Shown here: in pieces, positions 33,376 to 44,743 of the stretch
How the letters are laid out: the number at the start of each line of letters is the position of its first letter
Numbering within the stretch: position 1 is the stretch's first letter
NCBI GenBank assembly: GCA_002794785.1
Contig: NBBA01000005.1
Coordinates: 1-64,000 of the forward strand
From: Coniferiporia sulphurascens
Lineage: Eukaryota > Basidiomycota > Agaricomycetes > Hymenochaetales > Hymenochaetaceae
DNA: 64,000 nucleotides
Direction of reading: 5' to 3'
Translations under genes and position numbers: made by a program
Notes under the pieces: model-generated
Told to the model about the DNA's origin: nothing
Seen by the model: the letters and a program-made list of their open reading frames with translations, nothing else
The model's database searches: none

Positions 33376-33631
33376 TATTAAATAAATATAATGAATGAAC
33401 TAAATATAAAGGTGGTCATATGAACAACCATCTTACTAAGTAAACAATAATGCAAAGATAACGCCATACAATAGGAGCTATGATAGTTATAGTATACGTA
33501 GCCCATGGTAGATGTATATAAGGAGAGCTGGTCTCTACCATGAAATACATCGGTTTACACTGATAACCCACTTCGCCTGACCTACTACCACTGCACCTCA
33601 TCATCTACCACAACGTGTGTAGATTTTAAGA
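33376..33631 (+). repeat. Left LTR of copia element
   Basis: 256 bp starting TATTAAATAAATA and ending TTTTAAGA. It differs from the right LTR at 14 positions, all transitions, with no gaps. The usual TG...CA ends are not kept. It contains a TATATAAGG box near 33514-33522. Confidence 0.93.
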
Positions 33632-33689
33632 GGTTATGAGCCTTGACTCTACAACTAATGAAATGATTAACAAATTTATAAATCCTTGA

Positions 33690-36480
33690 ATAACAAAACT
33701 ATGTCTGATGGACAAAAACCTAACACTCATGAGCAAACACATTTGCAAAAATTATCAGGACTATGAATAATTGCTAATGAGCTAAAAATAGTTTATACAC
33801 AGTCATCTACTATCGAAGAACTCAAAGAAAAAATACAAAAAGCTAAAGATAGCAAAAGGTTAGTTGACCTAATAGTTCAATGTAATCTACAACAAATACC
33901 TATACACGGAACAGAACAACAAATCCAAGATTGAATTAACAGGTACGATAATTCTACCAAAGACGAAAAATTAAAAACAAAAGCTGACTATAAAATGGAA
34001 TTAACAAATCATGCCAAAGATTTAGGAATATCGGATCAAGGAAAATCATCCGAAATCAGATATCGAGTAAGTACATATTTGGGTATATCAGATCCAAATG
34101 AAAAAGAAAAAATTTAAATTGACAACCCTTATATTAAGCCAAACAACGATAAAAAAGAAGATGAAGAAGATATAAAAAAAGAAGACGAAGAAGAAACTCA
34201 AAACAAAAACAGTAATCTGTTACAATTTTCCTTTACCTTTCCCCTATTGCGCTGACTCACTTCCTCTTCATCATCATCAGTCAGCGCAACTCCCCCATTC
34301 CTCTACCTTACTCATCCTTATTCACCTTGTGCCATAAGACGCCATGATGATGCCTTATTGCACCATCATGACGTGCTTTGCTTACTGATCACCGTACTTG
34401 TATTACCAAGGCCTTCCTTGAGTTTCCATGACCTTCCATAGTCTGGTAAACACACCTAACCAAGTCGCTACAGTAGCAAACACATAGAGTAGCATATAAG
34501 CATGTAACTTCAGTAGCACAAGCCCTAAGCTTGTGCTCTTTGTTCATACAAGCCCATTATCTGCTACCATCAGCCTACTGTGTGCCAGAGTGCCACTAGT
34601 TGCTTCATCGCAACCCAACTTGCTTCAGAAGCCTACCATGTCCACATCGCCGATCAGGAAGCCCCATCGCTGATCATCCTCGACTTACGACATCTAGGAA
34701 GCCCCGTTGCCGTACCACCAGTTCCGACAATCAGGAAGCCCTGACATCGATCACTGCATAACCGTTGAGCTTAACATAATCCATCACGTGAGCCATCTGA
34801 ACCTTCCAATCCTGATGATTCAGATGCTAACAATACTGAGGAAGATGAACTGAGTATGGCAACTAAACTTGTGGAACTCCAGAAATTCTTCGACGGAATT
34901 GAGAAACTCGATGGGCACAGAAACTACAAACTCTGGAACTACAGAGTCCAAAGTGCAATCGAGAGTGCAGGTTACAGTAACCTGCTCATTAACTCCCCAG
35001 GAACTGGAGAGACTGGTATATCAAGCACTTTATATAATGGCATTATGTGCACTATGCCTGACAAAATATTGGCTTATTATCTTAATTTCTCTAAAGATAT
35101 TCCAGCATTACTCAAAGCACTTGACGGACAATATAACGTCCAGACAACAATTACAAAGGGCTTTAATGAGGCTGCCCTTTTTGATATCAGAGGTCATGTC
35201 AGCCATTTCAATGGAACACTCGATAACCTCAGCAATAAATATGAGGAACTAATAGCCCAAGGGGTAAAAGTTTCAGAGTCGACTTATATATCGGCTATTA
35301 CAAGGGCAACACCTGAACAATATCAATACGTACTCATGCAGAGTGAGTTATATATTAAAACGATTAATGAAACGAATCCAGACAAAGATGAAATTGAACT
35401 AACCCCTCAATTCTTATTAACTGCATTACGCAACGCCTTCGAGGGGTGGTGTAAAAATCATCAGAGGACAGGAGCTGCGGCTAACCACCTGCCCAAGGAT
35501 GAGCGGACTCACCCCTATTTTAGGGGCCGTGGACGTGGTTTTAGCCGCAGAGTACAGCCATGAGGTCGCAGCTATAGGGGCCGTGGCGGATATATTTGAG
35601 GACAAGGACGTGGGGGATACTCCCCTAACCAACAATCACACGTAATCAAGTGCTACAATTGTAACAAACTAGGGCACTTTAGTCGAGACTGCTGGGCACC
35701 AAAAACGGAATGGACGAAGGCAGCTCAAAAGAAGAAAGAGGATGCGAACGACAAGAAAGGAAAAGGGAAGGAAATGGGTGTGTCAGCAGCACCGACAACG
35801 ACTGGGGCAAGTGCGGCCCAGGCTAAACATACCACAGCATCAGCAGCAGCAAACATCGCATCGAGCTCTCGAATTGAGCTAAGCGCCGTAATTGGCCAAG
35901 GCGAAACTGCCTTTATAACCGAAATCAATGACAACAATTTCGACATGGGAGAATTCCCAATTTATTCTTATAATGACTTCCTTGATGCCATAGGAAACCA
36001 TGATAGTGCAATGGAAGACATGGATGATAATAATTTGGACGTAAGCATTAACGCTATAATAACAGAAGAATTTGCTAACAATATTTATTCTTCTATGGAT
36101 ATAATTGATACTGGTGCAATGATACACTCAACACCATATCTAAATTGATTACGAAATACTTACAAAACTGACACAATAACGATAATGGCTGCAAATAAAA
36201 CAACATTTATGGCAAACATAGTAGGGGATCTTAAGCTTTACATCCCCAATGGACACTCGGTAAGTGTCATAACACTATCAAATGTATACTACAATCCTAA
36301 AATGAATATGACATTAGTCTCTCAAGGACTTCTATGTCAAGACAGCTATGAATTTATTTATAAAGAAAATGAATGTACAATAAAGTATCCTAATGGATCT
36401 TTATGCAGAAAAATTAAAAACAGAAATGGATTGTATATGTTAGGACCAAGGGTAACCGTGGTTAGCTGATGGAACAAGTA
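33690..36480 (+). pseudogene. Copia gag and protease region, broken
   Basis: An N-terminal frame (from about 33694) with Lys/Glu-rich sequence carries stops at 33764, 33932 (TGA) and 34115 (TAA) and is cut by solo LTR 2. The main Gag frame opens at the ATG 34856 (MATKLVELQKFFDGIEKLDG) and runs to a TGA at 35561; another TGA follows at 35597. A CCHC zinc knuckle (CYNCNKLGHFSRDC) starts at 35651. The aspartic protease motif DTGA is near 36108, then a TGA at 36146 and a pre-integrase segment up to about 36455. The product would package RNA and mature the particle. As it stands it cannot make a full polyprotein. Confidence 0.85.
34217..34776 (+). mobile_element. Solo LTR 2 (family S), inside copia gag
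   Basis: 560 bp, same family and orientation as solo LTR 1, with perfect duplication TAATC at 34212-34216 and 34777-34781. It inserted after the copia element was already in place. Confidence 0.95.
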
Positions 36481-37915
36481 GCTGAGATAGAGTTGAGGTG
36501 TGTGATTGAGTCAAGAATAAGTCGGTAGATGTTGGTACTTCGCTCAGGAGAAGTCTGAGAGAATTGAGAAGGTGAATTAAACTGGGGGTCTAGGCTGGTC
36601 TAGGCCCTCCTTATATACATGAAGAAGAAGCTCCACTTGAAAGCGGATGCTCCACAAGGCTCTGCAGTTGGAGCTATGACGCCTCACAGTGTTGTCATAA
36701 GCTCCACTGACTTGGAGCTGCGTACCAGTGCAATGACCTCATTAGAGGATCATATGAGAAATAACTATCTACAATTGGCCATTGGTGCTCCACTGAGCTC
36801 CACTGCGCGTCATGCGCTCCACTATGCTCCACTAGGCTCCACTGAGCTCATAGGGATGTCATATGGTATCATAATGACTTCACCATGATGCTTAGGCTGT
36901 GTGCGTCACCCCACTGTTCTGCATGCTACCCTGTAGTCTTATGTACCAGTGGCTTAATGTTAAGATGCTGCCTAACAGCTTGATGATTGGTAAGTTGTTA
37001 ACTTGTCTTGTTGGCCTCCTGTACTGGTTCCTCCATGTTATCCTGTCGTATTGGACACTTCGCCATTTAGAGTTTGTGGCTGGCTTCGGTAAGCGCTTCG
37101 GTTCCTGCCGAGTGTGGCTTAATCACGTAATGCGATATCGGCTAAAGGTCCATAGGCGGGTACCTTTCGGTTGGTGTCCTGTCATCGATCACATTGTCCA
37201 GCGGTTCATTAATGTGGTTTATCCTAGCGATACATCGCGTGTATCCTGGAGGTGGCACCGGGGGTGATCCATTTGATAACCATAGTGTTATCACATAAAG
37301 ATTAACATTGCTGATCTGTTGATCGGCAGTGGTCGATCCCTTTGCTGATAGATTCTCGAAGAGGGTGATTACCTTTGCACGTAATCGGTGAGCGTTAGCT
37401 AGGAATGTGTTATCCTGCAACGTCCTATATGGGAAAGATCCTGAGACCACTTGTAGGTCACATTCCTTGTCATGTATGTGCGGGTTCACTATCATCTGGA
37501 CATGGACGTTGTGCAAAAACTCCTGTACATCAAAGATGTACATTTGTATCGTGTGCGTTACCCTGACCTCCGTGCCATCGCCTATAGGGTCTACAGCATG
37601 ATCTGTAGTTACCTGGCAGTTCGTGTACCCTGCCATGTAAAAGCATTTGGTTATTACTGTGTTAAATGCTTCCCATGATTGATTGTATGCGGTCCGGCAT
37701 CGGTGGCAGAGTATTGACGGGTCAAGAGTCTTTAGCGGTCACTTGAGCATCGTGATTGGCCTGATGTTCCCAAGAAGTCCTGGTTTTCTAGTTAGTTCTG
37801 TCCCCATGTTGAATGATTGCTGGATAGTCTCTGTGGGAGTCCCTTCCTGTATTGGTAGTCACTGGTATCGTTGCCTAAGCTTGTAAGCAAGCTTATTCAT
37901 CAATTCCTAACAGTA
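36455..37915. mobile_element. Unclassified 1.46 kb insert within the copia element
   Basis: The copia frame breaks after LYMLGPR (about 36450) and resumes near 37920 as SIFNNNVQVATKNVTLFEL. The intervening sequence is richer in GC. The ends are loosely inverted (TGGTTAGCTGATGGAACAAG at about 36459 against the complement of the right end, TGTTAGGAATTGATGAATAA). Read on the minus strand, the left part has a TATATAAGG box and CT-rich leader, like an LTR promoter. GCTCCACT motifs repeat at 36630-36850. A 164-codon minus-strand frame (37142-37636) has no recognised family. I found no clean target duplication. It may be a large solo LTR or a non-autonomous element. Confidence 0.55.
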
Positions 37916-37916
37916 T

Positions 37917-40900
37917 AGTATATTTAACAACAATGTACAAGTGGCTACGAAAAATGTAACTTTATTTGAACTTCACAAAAAACTCGGACATATAAGCTAT
38001 GCTTATATAAAGTGATTACTAAAAGAAGATCAAATTACAAATAACAAAATTTCAAATTACAATGAAACTCAATGCACAATCTGCATTGAAGCAAATATAA
38101 AAAGAATGCAAATTCCAAAACTACATGTTTCGAAATTAGCTGAAAAATTCGGCAACCATATACATATGGACATATGGGGTCCAGCATCCACACATGCTAT
38201 AGGAGGATATAAATATCTTCTAACACTTGTAGACAATGCTACAAGATGGATAAAAATGATTTTATTAAAAACAAAAGATGAGGGCTTAAAAGCTTATATG
38301 ATTTGGGCTACAATGCTCAATACTCAATATAATATAAAAATAAAAATATTACAAAGCAATAATGATACAGTGTTTTTAAGTAAACAATTCACTGAATATT
38401 TAGAAAAACATGGAACAATATGAAAGCTGACTGTACACAATACACCACAACAAAATGGAGTAGCAGAATGATCACATCAAATGATTTTAAATAATACAAG
38501 AGTTAACCTGCTACAAGCAAAATTACCACCCAGTCTATGGGGAGAAGCTGTAAAATACAGTACTTACGTTTACAATAGAATGCCAAAAAGCACTATTGAC
38601 TTTAAAACACCATATTTTAAATGATTCAACGAAAATTATAATATAGACAATTTAAAAGAATTCGGCCAATATTGCATAATACAACAAGAAGACATTAACA
38701 AATTGCAACCAAAAGGAATATATGCACAATGGCTAGGATTTGACGAAGAAAGCAAAGGTCACAGAACCTATCACAACAAAAAAATTACAGTTGAACGAAA
38801 TTTACAATTTTTAGATTCTCCACCATCAAAAATTGAAGGGGAGAATATAACAGAAAAACATAACGAGCAAATACAAGAATTAACAAAAGAAAGACCAATA
38901 AGAACTGTTAAACCAATGAAATGATCATTAGGTCTAAATTTTGATGAACAAAATACAGTTGCCTATCTTACAGAATTTAATCAATTCAATACGGAACTAG
39001 TAGGTGATCCAAATTCATATCAACAAGCAATCAATAGAATTGACGCAAATCAGTGGATCTCGGCAATGAAAGAAGAAATAAAAACGTTAATTGAGAGATC
39101 TACATGGTCGATCATAGATCCACCAAAAGATATAAATATAATCGGAATGAGATTTGTATATAAAACAAAAAGATTAGCAAATGGAGAAATCGAATGTTAT
39201 AAAGCAAGATTAGTAGTTCAAGGATTTGCCCAGAAAGAAGGTATAGACTACTATTTGAACGATACATTCGCTCCAGTGGCACAATTAGCCACAGTAAGAA
39301 CTATATTAAGTTGGAGTGCAACAAATAATTATGAAATTCACCAAATTGATATCAAATCAGCTTACCTATATGGTGAATTAGAAAAAGACGAAAATATATA
39401 CATAAAACCACCACCAGGAAATTTAGTCAAAACTAAACCTGGACAAGTTTTAAAATTAAATAAAGCCTTATACGGATTAAAACAAGCAGGCAGACGATGG
39501 TATAAAAAATTATCAGAAATTCTAATAGGAATTGGACTAGTATGAGCAGTCCAAGACAACGCAGTATTCTTTAGAAAAGAAAAAGGAAAAACAATCCTAG
39601 TACTTTTCATACATGTTGACGATATAACGATATGCAGCTTAAATTTAATAATAATAAAAGCCTTTAAAGATGAAATTAGAAAACATGTAAAATTCACAGA
39701 TGGAAATGATGTACATTGGTTACTTGGTATTGAAATTGAACGAAACAGAGAAGAACGAATAATTAAATTAAGACAAAAAAATTATATTGATACAATAGTT
39801 GAAAAATATAAATTAAAAGACGCTGCAACAGTACAAACACCAATGACACCAGGACAAGTATTAAAATCACTTGAAAACCCAACCAACAAAGAATTAAACT
39901 TCATGAAACAAATACCTTACATGAATATGGTTGGAGCATTACGATACGCAGCAGATTGCACAAGACCTGATATATCATTCGCAACAGGTCAATTTGCTAG
40001 GCATTTGAATAAACCTAGTATTGAACATTACAACGCAGTAAAACATTGCTTTAAATATTTAAAAGGAACAAACAATTATTGGTTATGTTACAATTTTCCT
40101 TTACTTTCCCCATTGCGCTGACTCACTTCCTCTTCGTCATCATCAGTCAGCACAACTCCCCTATTTTCTCTACCTTACTCATCCTTATTCGCCTTGCACC
40201 ATAAGACGCCATGATGACGCCTTCTTGCACCATCATGACGTGCTTTGCTTACTGATCACCGTACTTGTATTACCAAGGCCTTCCTTGAGTTTCCATGACC
40301 TTCCATAGTCTGGTAAACATACCTAACCAAGTCGCTACAGTAGCAAACACATAGAGTAGCATATAAGCATGTAACTTCAGTAGCACAAGCCCTAAGCTTG
40401 TGCTCTTTGTTCATACAAGCCCATTATCTGCTACCACCAAGTCTACTGCATGCCTCCGAGTCACCAGCCGCTTCGTCGTAACCCGACTCGCTATAAGAAG
40501 CCTACCGTGTCCACATCGTCGATCAGGAAGCCCCACCAATGATCATCCTCGACTTACGACATCAGGAAGCCCCGTTGCCGTACCATCAGTCCCGATGATC
40601 AGGAAGCCCCGACGTCGATCACCGCGTAACCGTTGAGCTTAACAGGTTAATACTCGGAGGAAAAGATCCAATCGAGTTAATCGGATATACCGATGCCGAC
40701 GGAATGACACAAGAAGGCCATAAAGCAATATCTGGATACATATTTCAAATTGGAAATGCAACGACGTCTTGGTCTAGTAAAAAACAAGAATTAGTGTCAT
40801 TATCAGTATGTGAAGCTGAATTACAAGCTTTAACTCATGGAGTAAAAGAAGCTATATGGCTTAGAAGACTGGTTGAAGAGGTACTGCAGACCTTGGATAC

Positions 40901-41145
40901 ACCTACGAAAATATTATGTGATAATCAAGCAGCCATAACAATTGTAAACTCAACAGAACAAAAATATACACAACAAACAAAGCATATTGATATATGAAAA
41001 GACTTCTTATGAGATTATATAGAAAATGAAACCATATCAGTTTCATATATTCCAACTGGACAGCAAAAGGCTGATATTATGATGAAAGCACTAATGATAG
41101 AATTAATCAAACGTTTTACAAGTCTACTCCGCCTAGTAAAAGTTT
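37917..41145 (+). pseudogene. Copia pol region: integrase, reverse transcriptase, RNase H, broken
   Basis: Integrase from about 37940 (zinc-binding HKKLGH, core HMDIWGP, then TPQQNGVAE). Reverse transcriptase from 39066 (TWSIIDPPKD; FVYKTKRLANGEIE; ARLVVQGFAQKEGIDY; APVAQLATVRTILSW; the HVDD active-site motif near 39615). RNase H at 40700-41000 (YTDADG; SLSVCEAELQAL; KHIDI). In-frame TGA stops at 38013, 38421, 38469, 38622, 38922, 39543, 40995 and 41010 interrupt it, and solo LTR 3 splits the RT/RNase H part at 40086. The homologous frame otherwise stays open, so decay is mainly by point mutation. Confidence 0.88.
40086..40644 (+). mobile_element. Solo LTR 3 (family S), inside copia pol
   Basis: 559 bp, same family as solo LTRs 1 and 2, with perfect duplication GGTTA at 40081-40085 and 40645-40649. 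It splits the RT-RNase H reading frame. Confidence 0.95.
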
Positions 41146-41154
41146 GAAGGGGAG

Positions 41155-41410
41155 TATTAAATAAATATAATGAACAAACTAAATATAAAGGTGGTCATAT
41201 GAACAACCATCTTACTAAGTAAACGATAATGCAAAGATAATGCCATACAATAGGAGCTATGATAGTTATAGTATACATAGCCCACGGTAGATGTATATAA
41301 GGAGAGCTGGTCTCTACCATGAAATACATTGGTTTATGCTGATAACCCACTTCACCTGACCTACTACCACTGCACCTCATCGTCTACCACAATGTGCATA
41401 GATTTTAAGA
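41155..41410 (+). repeat. Right LTR of copia element
   Basis: 256 bp, preceded by the polypurine tract GAAGGGGAG and followed by the CTATA duplication and P450 exon 4. Confidence 0.93.
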
Positions 41411-41749
41411 CTATATTTCTAGTATTCAATGGCATGCGTATGCCTGGCATGCCCACAAATGTTGTTTCGATGAGAGATTTAGCGGATCATGTGCAAAAGC
41501 GCAGACCGTGGTTGCAAGCTCTTGGTGTGGCAGCTACACGAGATTACACATTGACTATTAAGCAGTGTATGCTGCAGCTTGCAGAAGAGCTCAGGAAACT
41601 TGTTAAAGAAAAGGGAGATAAGGGTGAGGGTAGTATTGACCTTTCGTCGTGGTTGAGTCGCTTTGCTTTTGACTTTATGGGCGACATGGCGTATGTTTTC
41701 CGCGAGCTCGACCTGCTCTTTCGCCGAGAATGACACTTTCACAGATTTG

Positions 41750-42306
41750 TGTTAAGCTCAACGGTTACGCGGTGATCGACGTCGGGGCTTCCTGATCATC
41801 GGGACTGATGGTACGGCAACGGGGCTTCCTGATGTCGTAAGTCGAGGATGATCGTCGGTGGGGCTTCCTGATCGACGATGTGGACACGGTAGGCTTCTTA
41901 TAGCGAGTCGGGTTACGACGAAGCGGCTGGTGACTCGGAGGCATGCAGTAGATTGGTGGTAGCAGATAATGGGCTTGTATGAACAAAGAGCACAAGCTTA
42001 GGGCTTGTGCTACTGAAGTTACATGCTTATATGCTACTCTATGTGTTTGCTACTGTAGCGACTTGGTTAGGTATGTTTACCAGACTATGGAAGGTCATGG
42101 AACTCAAGGGAATGCCTTGGTAATACAAGTACGGTGATCAGTAAGCAAAGCACGTCATGATGGTGCAAGAAGGCGTCATCATGGCGTCTTATGGTGCAAG
42201 GCGAATAAGGATGAGTAAGGTAGAGAAATAGGGGAGTTGCGCTGACTGATGATGATGAAGAGGAAGTGAGTCAGTGCAATGGGGAAAGTAAAGGAAAATT
42301 GTAACA
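41750..42306 (-). mobile_element. Solo LTR 4 (family S), inverted, in P450 exon 5
   Basis: 557 bp running TGTTAAGCTC to TTGTAACA on the plus strand, i.e. the family in reverse. The perfect duplication ATTTG is at 41745-41749 and 42307-42311. ATTTG is the first five bases of P450 A exon 5, so this insertion is the one that directly breaks the coding sequence. Confidence 0.95.
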
Positions 42307-42403
42307 ATTTGGTGGCGGTTTTGAGCTTATGAAAGAAGGCGACTTGACTGGTATTTGGACCATGATAAACGGACAAGTAAAGTAAGTTAACTTACTTTAC
42401 TAT

Positions 42404-43246
42404 TTTTTTTTTTTTTTTTTTTTAAATCAGCATTTGTATACCGCTACATTACATAGTAAAAGACGCGGATGTGAGACCATATGAAGTGTCATGCCAGAGG
42501 AGATTAACAAGGTATAAAGTTCCTGGGTTTAAGGCGATTAAAAGGTATGAGGTTGTGTTGTCGGAAGTTTTTTCTAAATGGTTTTGTCAGGGGGGATAAG
42601 AATCGGAAGAGCAAATTGTGAAGGGGGAGGTGGCAGTTTTATGGATTCTATGATGACTAATACTGGTTGTGAAAGATGGGAAAAACTACTGAATTTTTTA
42701 TGTTGTGTGTGTGGGCGTGGTTTGAATTGTTTAATGTCCGATATTTGTGACTCTGAGAGTGGTGACGTAACAGCGCTTGGAGCGGCAGGTATGCGTGAGG
42801 CTGGGGCCAGGTTGCCATGAGGTGTGAAATTGACCGCGAATTGTAGGAGGACTGATGTTAAGTCTATGCATGGGCCATAACGGCTGAGGTGCTCTCGGTA
42901 GAGGAAAATATGTCGTGAATTGTGTGGTTGCCCACTAATACTGATGACTTGTAGTTTGTACTGGCATATAGCCCAGTCTAGTATGTGCTGGTTGTCGTTA
43001 ACGAGGTTGAAGGGTTCATATGTGGTGTTGGTTTCGAAGTTTGGCACCGGGAGGTGAAGGAATAGAAGGGGGCATGGGGGAATGGGGGAAAGGGGGAGTG
43101 GAATGGTGAACAAGGCCGTAAAACAGCTCGACAGATGTCTACTGTGAGAGAGAACTGGTGTGGGTGGTCAACCCAGAGAGATTAGGGGTGGTGCGAGTCA
43201 GTTTGCACTGGGTGAGATGATGGTGGTCAGAGGTCAAGGGGTTGTG
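42404..43246 (-). mobile_element. Poly(A) retroposed insert with 14-bp target duplication
   Basis: A run of about 20 T at 42404-42423 (poly(A) on the minus strand) opens an 843-bp insert. It is bounded by the duplication ACTTACTTTACTAT at 42390-42403 and 43247-43260, in intron 5 of P450 A. This is the hallmark of target-primed reverse transcription by LINE machinery. A minus-strand frame of 179 codons (43113-42574) is proline-rich and unrecognised. It could be a 5'-truncated LINE, a SINE-like element or a processed copy of a cellular mRNA. Confidence 0.85.
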
Positions 43247-44277
43247 ACTTACTTTACTATCTCTTCTATTTGAATTGAGGAACAGGACGATGGCGATGTT
43301 GCAGCACATTCCATGGTCGATACATCTAATCCATAAACTTCCAGCCGCTGTCGAGGCCATGGCTAAGTTCAACAAGTTCTGTATCGACTGTATCGCGCAA
43401 CGCAGAGAAAATCCACGCGGGATGGACTTATTCTACCATCTTGTAAACGAAGAAGCTGGTGCAGACGCGTTCCCTCCACATGACCTGGTAATAGAAAACA
43501 GCAAGCTCGTTATCGTTGCAGGATCGGACACCACCGCGAGTGCCTTGAGTGGTCTTTTCTTTCACCTGCTGTCAAACCCCGACGCGCTCGCTCGCCTCCG
43601 AAATGAACTCGAGGGAGCGTTTCCACTGGAAGAAGGAAACTCGTTTGATTTCACCAAGCTTGCGGAACTTCCGTTTTTGAATGCTGTGATGTAAGTGGTT
43701 TATCTCGTGGAGGTCGGTTTGTAGCTCGTCTTAACGCTATCCCCCGTGCAGTAATGAAACACTGCGCCTCCAGCCCCCAGTTCCGACAGGCTTGCAGCGA
43801 GCGCCCGCAGTGGGGTTGGGGAGTAGACGGGTCGGTCATCAGTACGACCTTTTCATCGATTGTCCGCTACAGCTTGATAAGCTTATAAATGTATCCAGTG
43901 TAATTTCGGAGGGAACAGCTGTAAACCTTCCTCCATACGTCTACCACCGAGACCCACGTTATTTCTTCCCCAAACCCGACGAATTCTGGCCCGATCGCCG
44001 GCTCCGGAACCCTGCCAGTGCCTCTGAAAAGGGAGCATCAAAAGTCATTCATGATGTCACTGCATTTATCCCGTTCTCGCACGGCCCTGCTAATTGCGCG
44101 GGGAAAATGCTTGCGCTCGCAGAGATCCGTTGTGTCACTGCGCTTTTGCTACAGCGCTTCGAGATGCGTCTTGCTAAAGGATACGACTTGGGGCGGTGGA
44201 ATGAGGACATGGAGGACAGCTTCGTGCTGACGGTTGGACCGCTTCCGGTTGTACTTAGTATAAGACTGAATCTGTAA

Positions 44278-44743
44278 GGTCATGTCCTCGTCTTGCACCG
44301 CCTTGTCAGGGGGACTCTGCATACTAGTCCATCTATGTGTCATCGACCAGAACGTAACGCACGGTAGATGTATATCACGCATTTAATATACTCTACGTTT
44401 TCAACTTTACTTCATGAAAATTCACAAAATAATGGACTTTCACCGTTTTCACACTGGCTGAATGACTTTTTTTGTTTTTATTTCGGAGGGAGGGCCTGAC
44501 AAGTGGTTTTATTTTCCCTTCTCTAAAGTATGTTGCTTGAGCCTAGATTTTCAATTATGTCCTAGGCCTTCATTTTTTGCTAGACATGACTCGACTTGTA
44601 CGCAAAACAAAATCTGGAATTATGTTGGCTGCTAAGACACCGTGATTCGGTGGTACAATAGAGATGGCGAGAGCCAGCGTTAATTCGCTGGAGTTTAAAA
44701 ATTAAGGGATGCAGGTAAATGCAGATTGTGCATGGGGATTATT
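44278..44743. other. Spacer between convergent P450 genes
   Basis: 466 bp between the two stop codons, AT-rich, with nothing recognised. It serves as shared 3' flank. Confidence 0.6.

Larger units (their letters stand above)
33376..41410 (+). mobile_element. Ty1/copia LTR retrotransposon, decayed, with nested insertions
   Basis: Two 256-bp LTRs (33376-33631, 41155-41410) bound an AT-rich interior, with target duplication CTATA at 33371-33375 and 41411-41415. GGTTATGAGCC right after the left LTR is a primer-binding-site-like sequence. GAAGGGGAG (41146-41154) is the polypurine tract. The order gag, protease, integrase, RT, RNase H is that of copia elements. It sits in intron 3 of P450 A in the same orientation. 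Two solo LTRs (34217, 40086) and a 1.46 kb insert (about 36455-37915) interrupt it. In-frame stops, almost all TGA, show it is dead. Confidence 0.93.
32119..44277 (+). pseudogene. Cytochrome P450 gene A, disrupted by nested transposons
   Basis: A haem-thiolate monooxygenase paralogue of the intact P450 at 44744-46887. Exons: 32119-32235, 32285-32621 (YRVSPWHPLTKYPGLL), 33240-33317 (NEVSFVDADLIPKIM), 41423-41690, 41745-41749 plus 42312-42376 (GGGFELMKEGD), 43286-43690 (I-helix AGSDTTASALS), 43752-43841 (K-helix NETLRLQPP, the ExxR motif), and 43899-44277 with haem loop FSHGPANCAGK. The exons have no stops or frameshifts of their own. Damage comes from insertions: a solo LTR in intron 2, a copia element in intron 3, a solo LTR five bases into exon 5, and a poly(A) insert in intron 5. 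The conserved Trp of the PERW motif reads Arg (DRRL). The loss looks recent. The exact P450 family is not assigned. Confidence 0.88.

Noticed and set aside
33632..41154. TGA read as tryptophan (mitochondrial-type code or mitochondrial DNA insertion)
   Set aside because: Some TGA positions would suit Trp, but TGG is used in the same frames, several TGAs fall at conserved Arg sites, and CpG deamination explains both the stops and the LTR differences.
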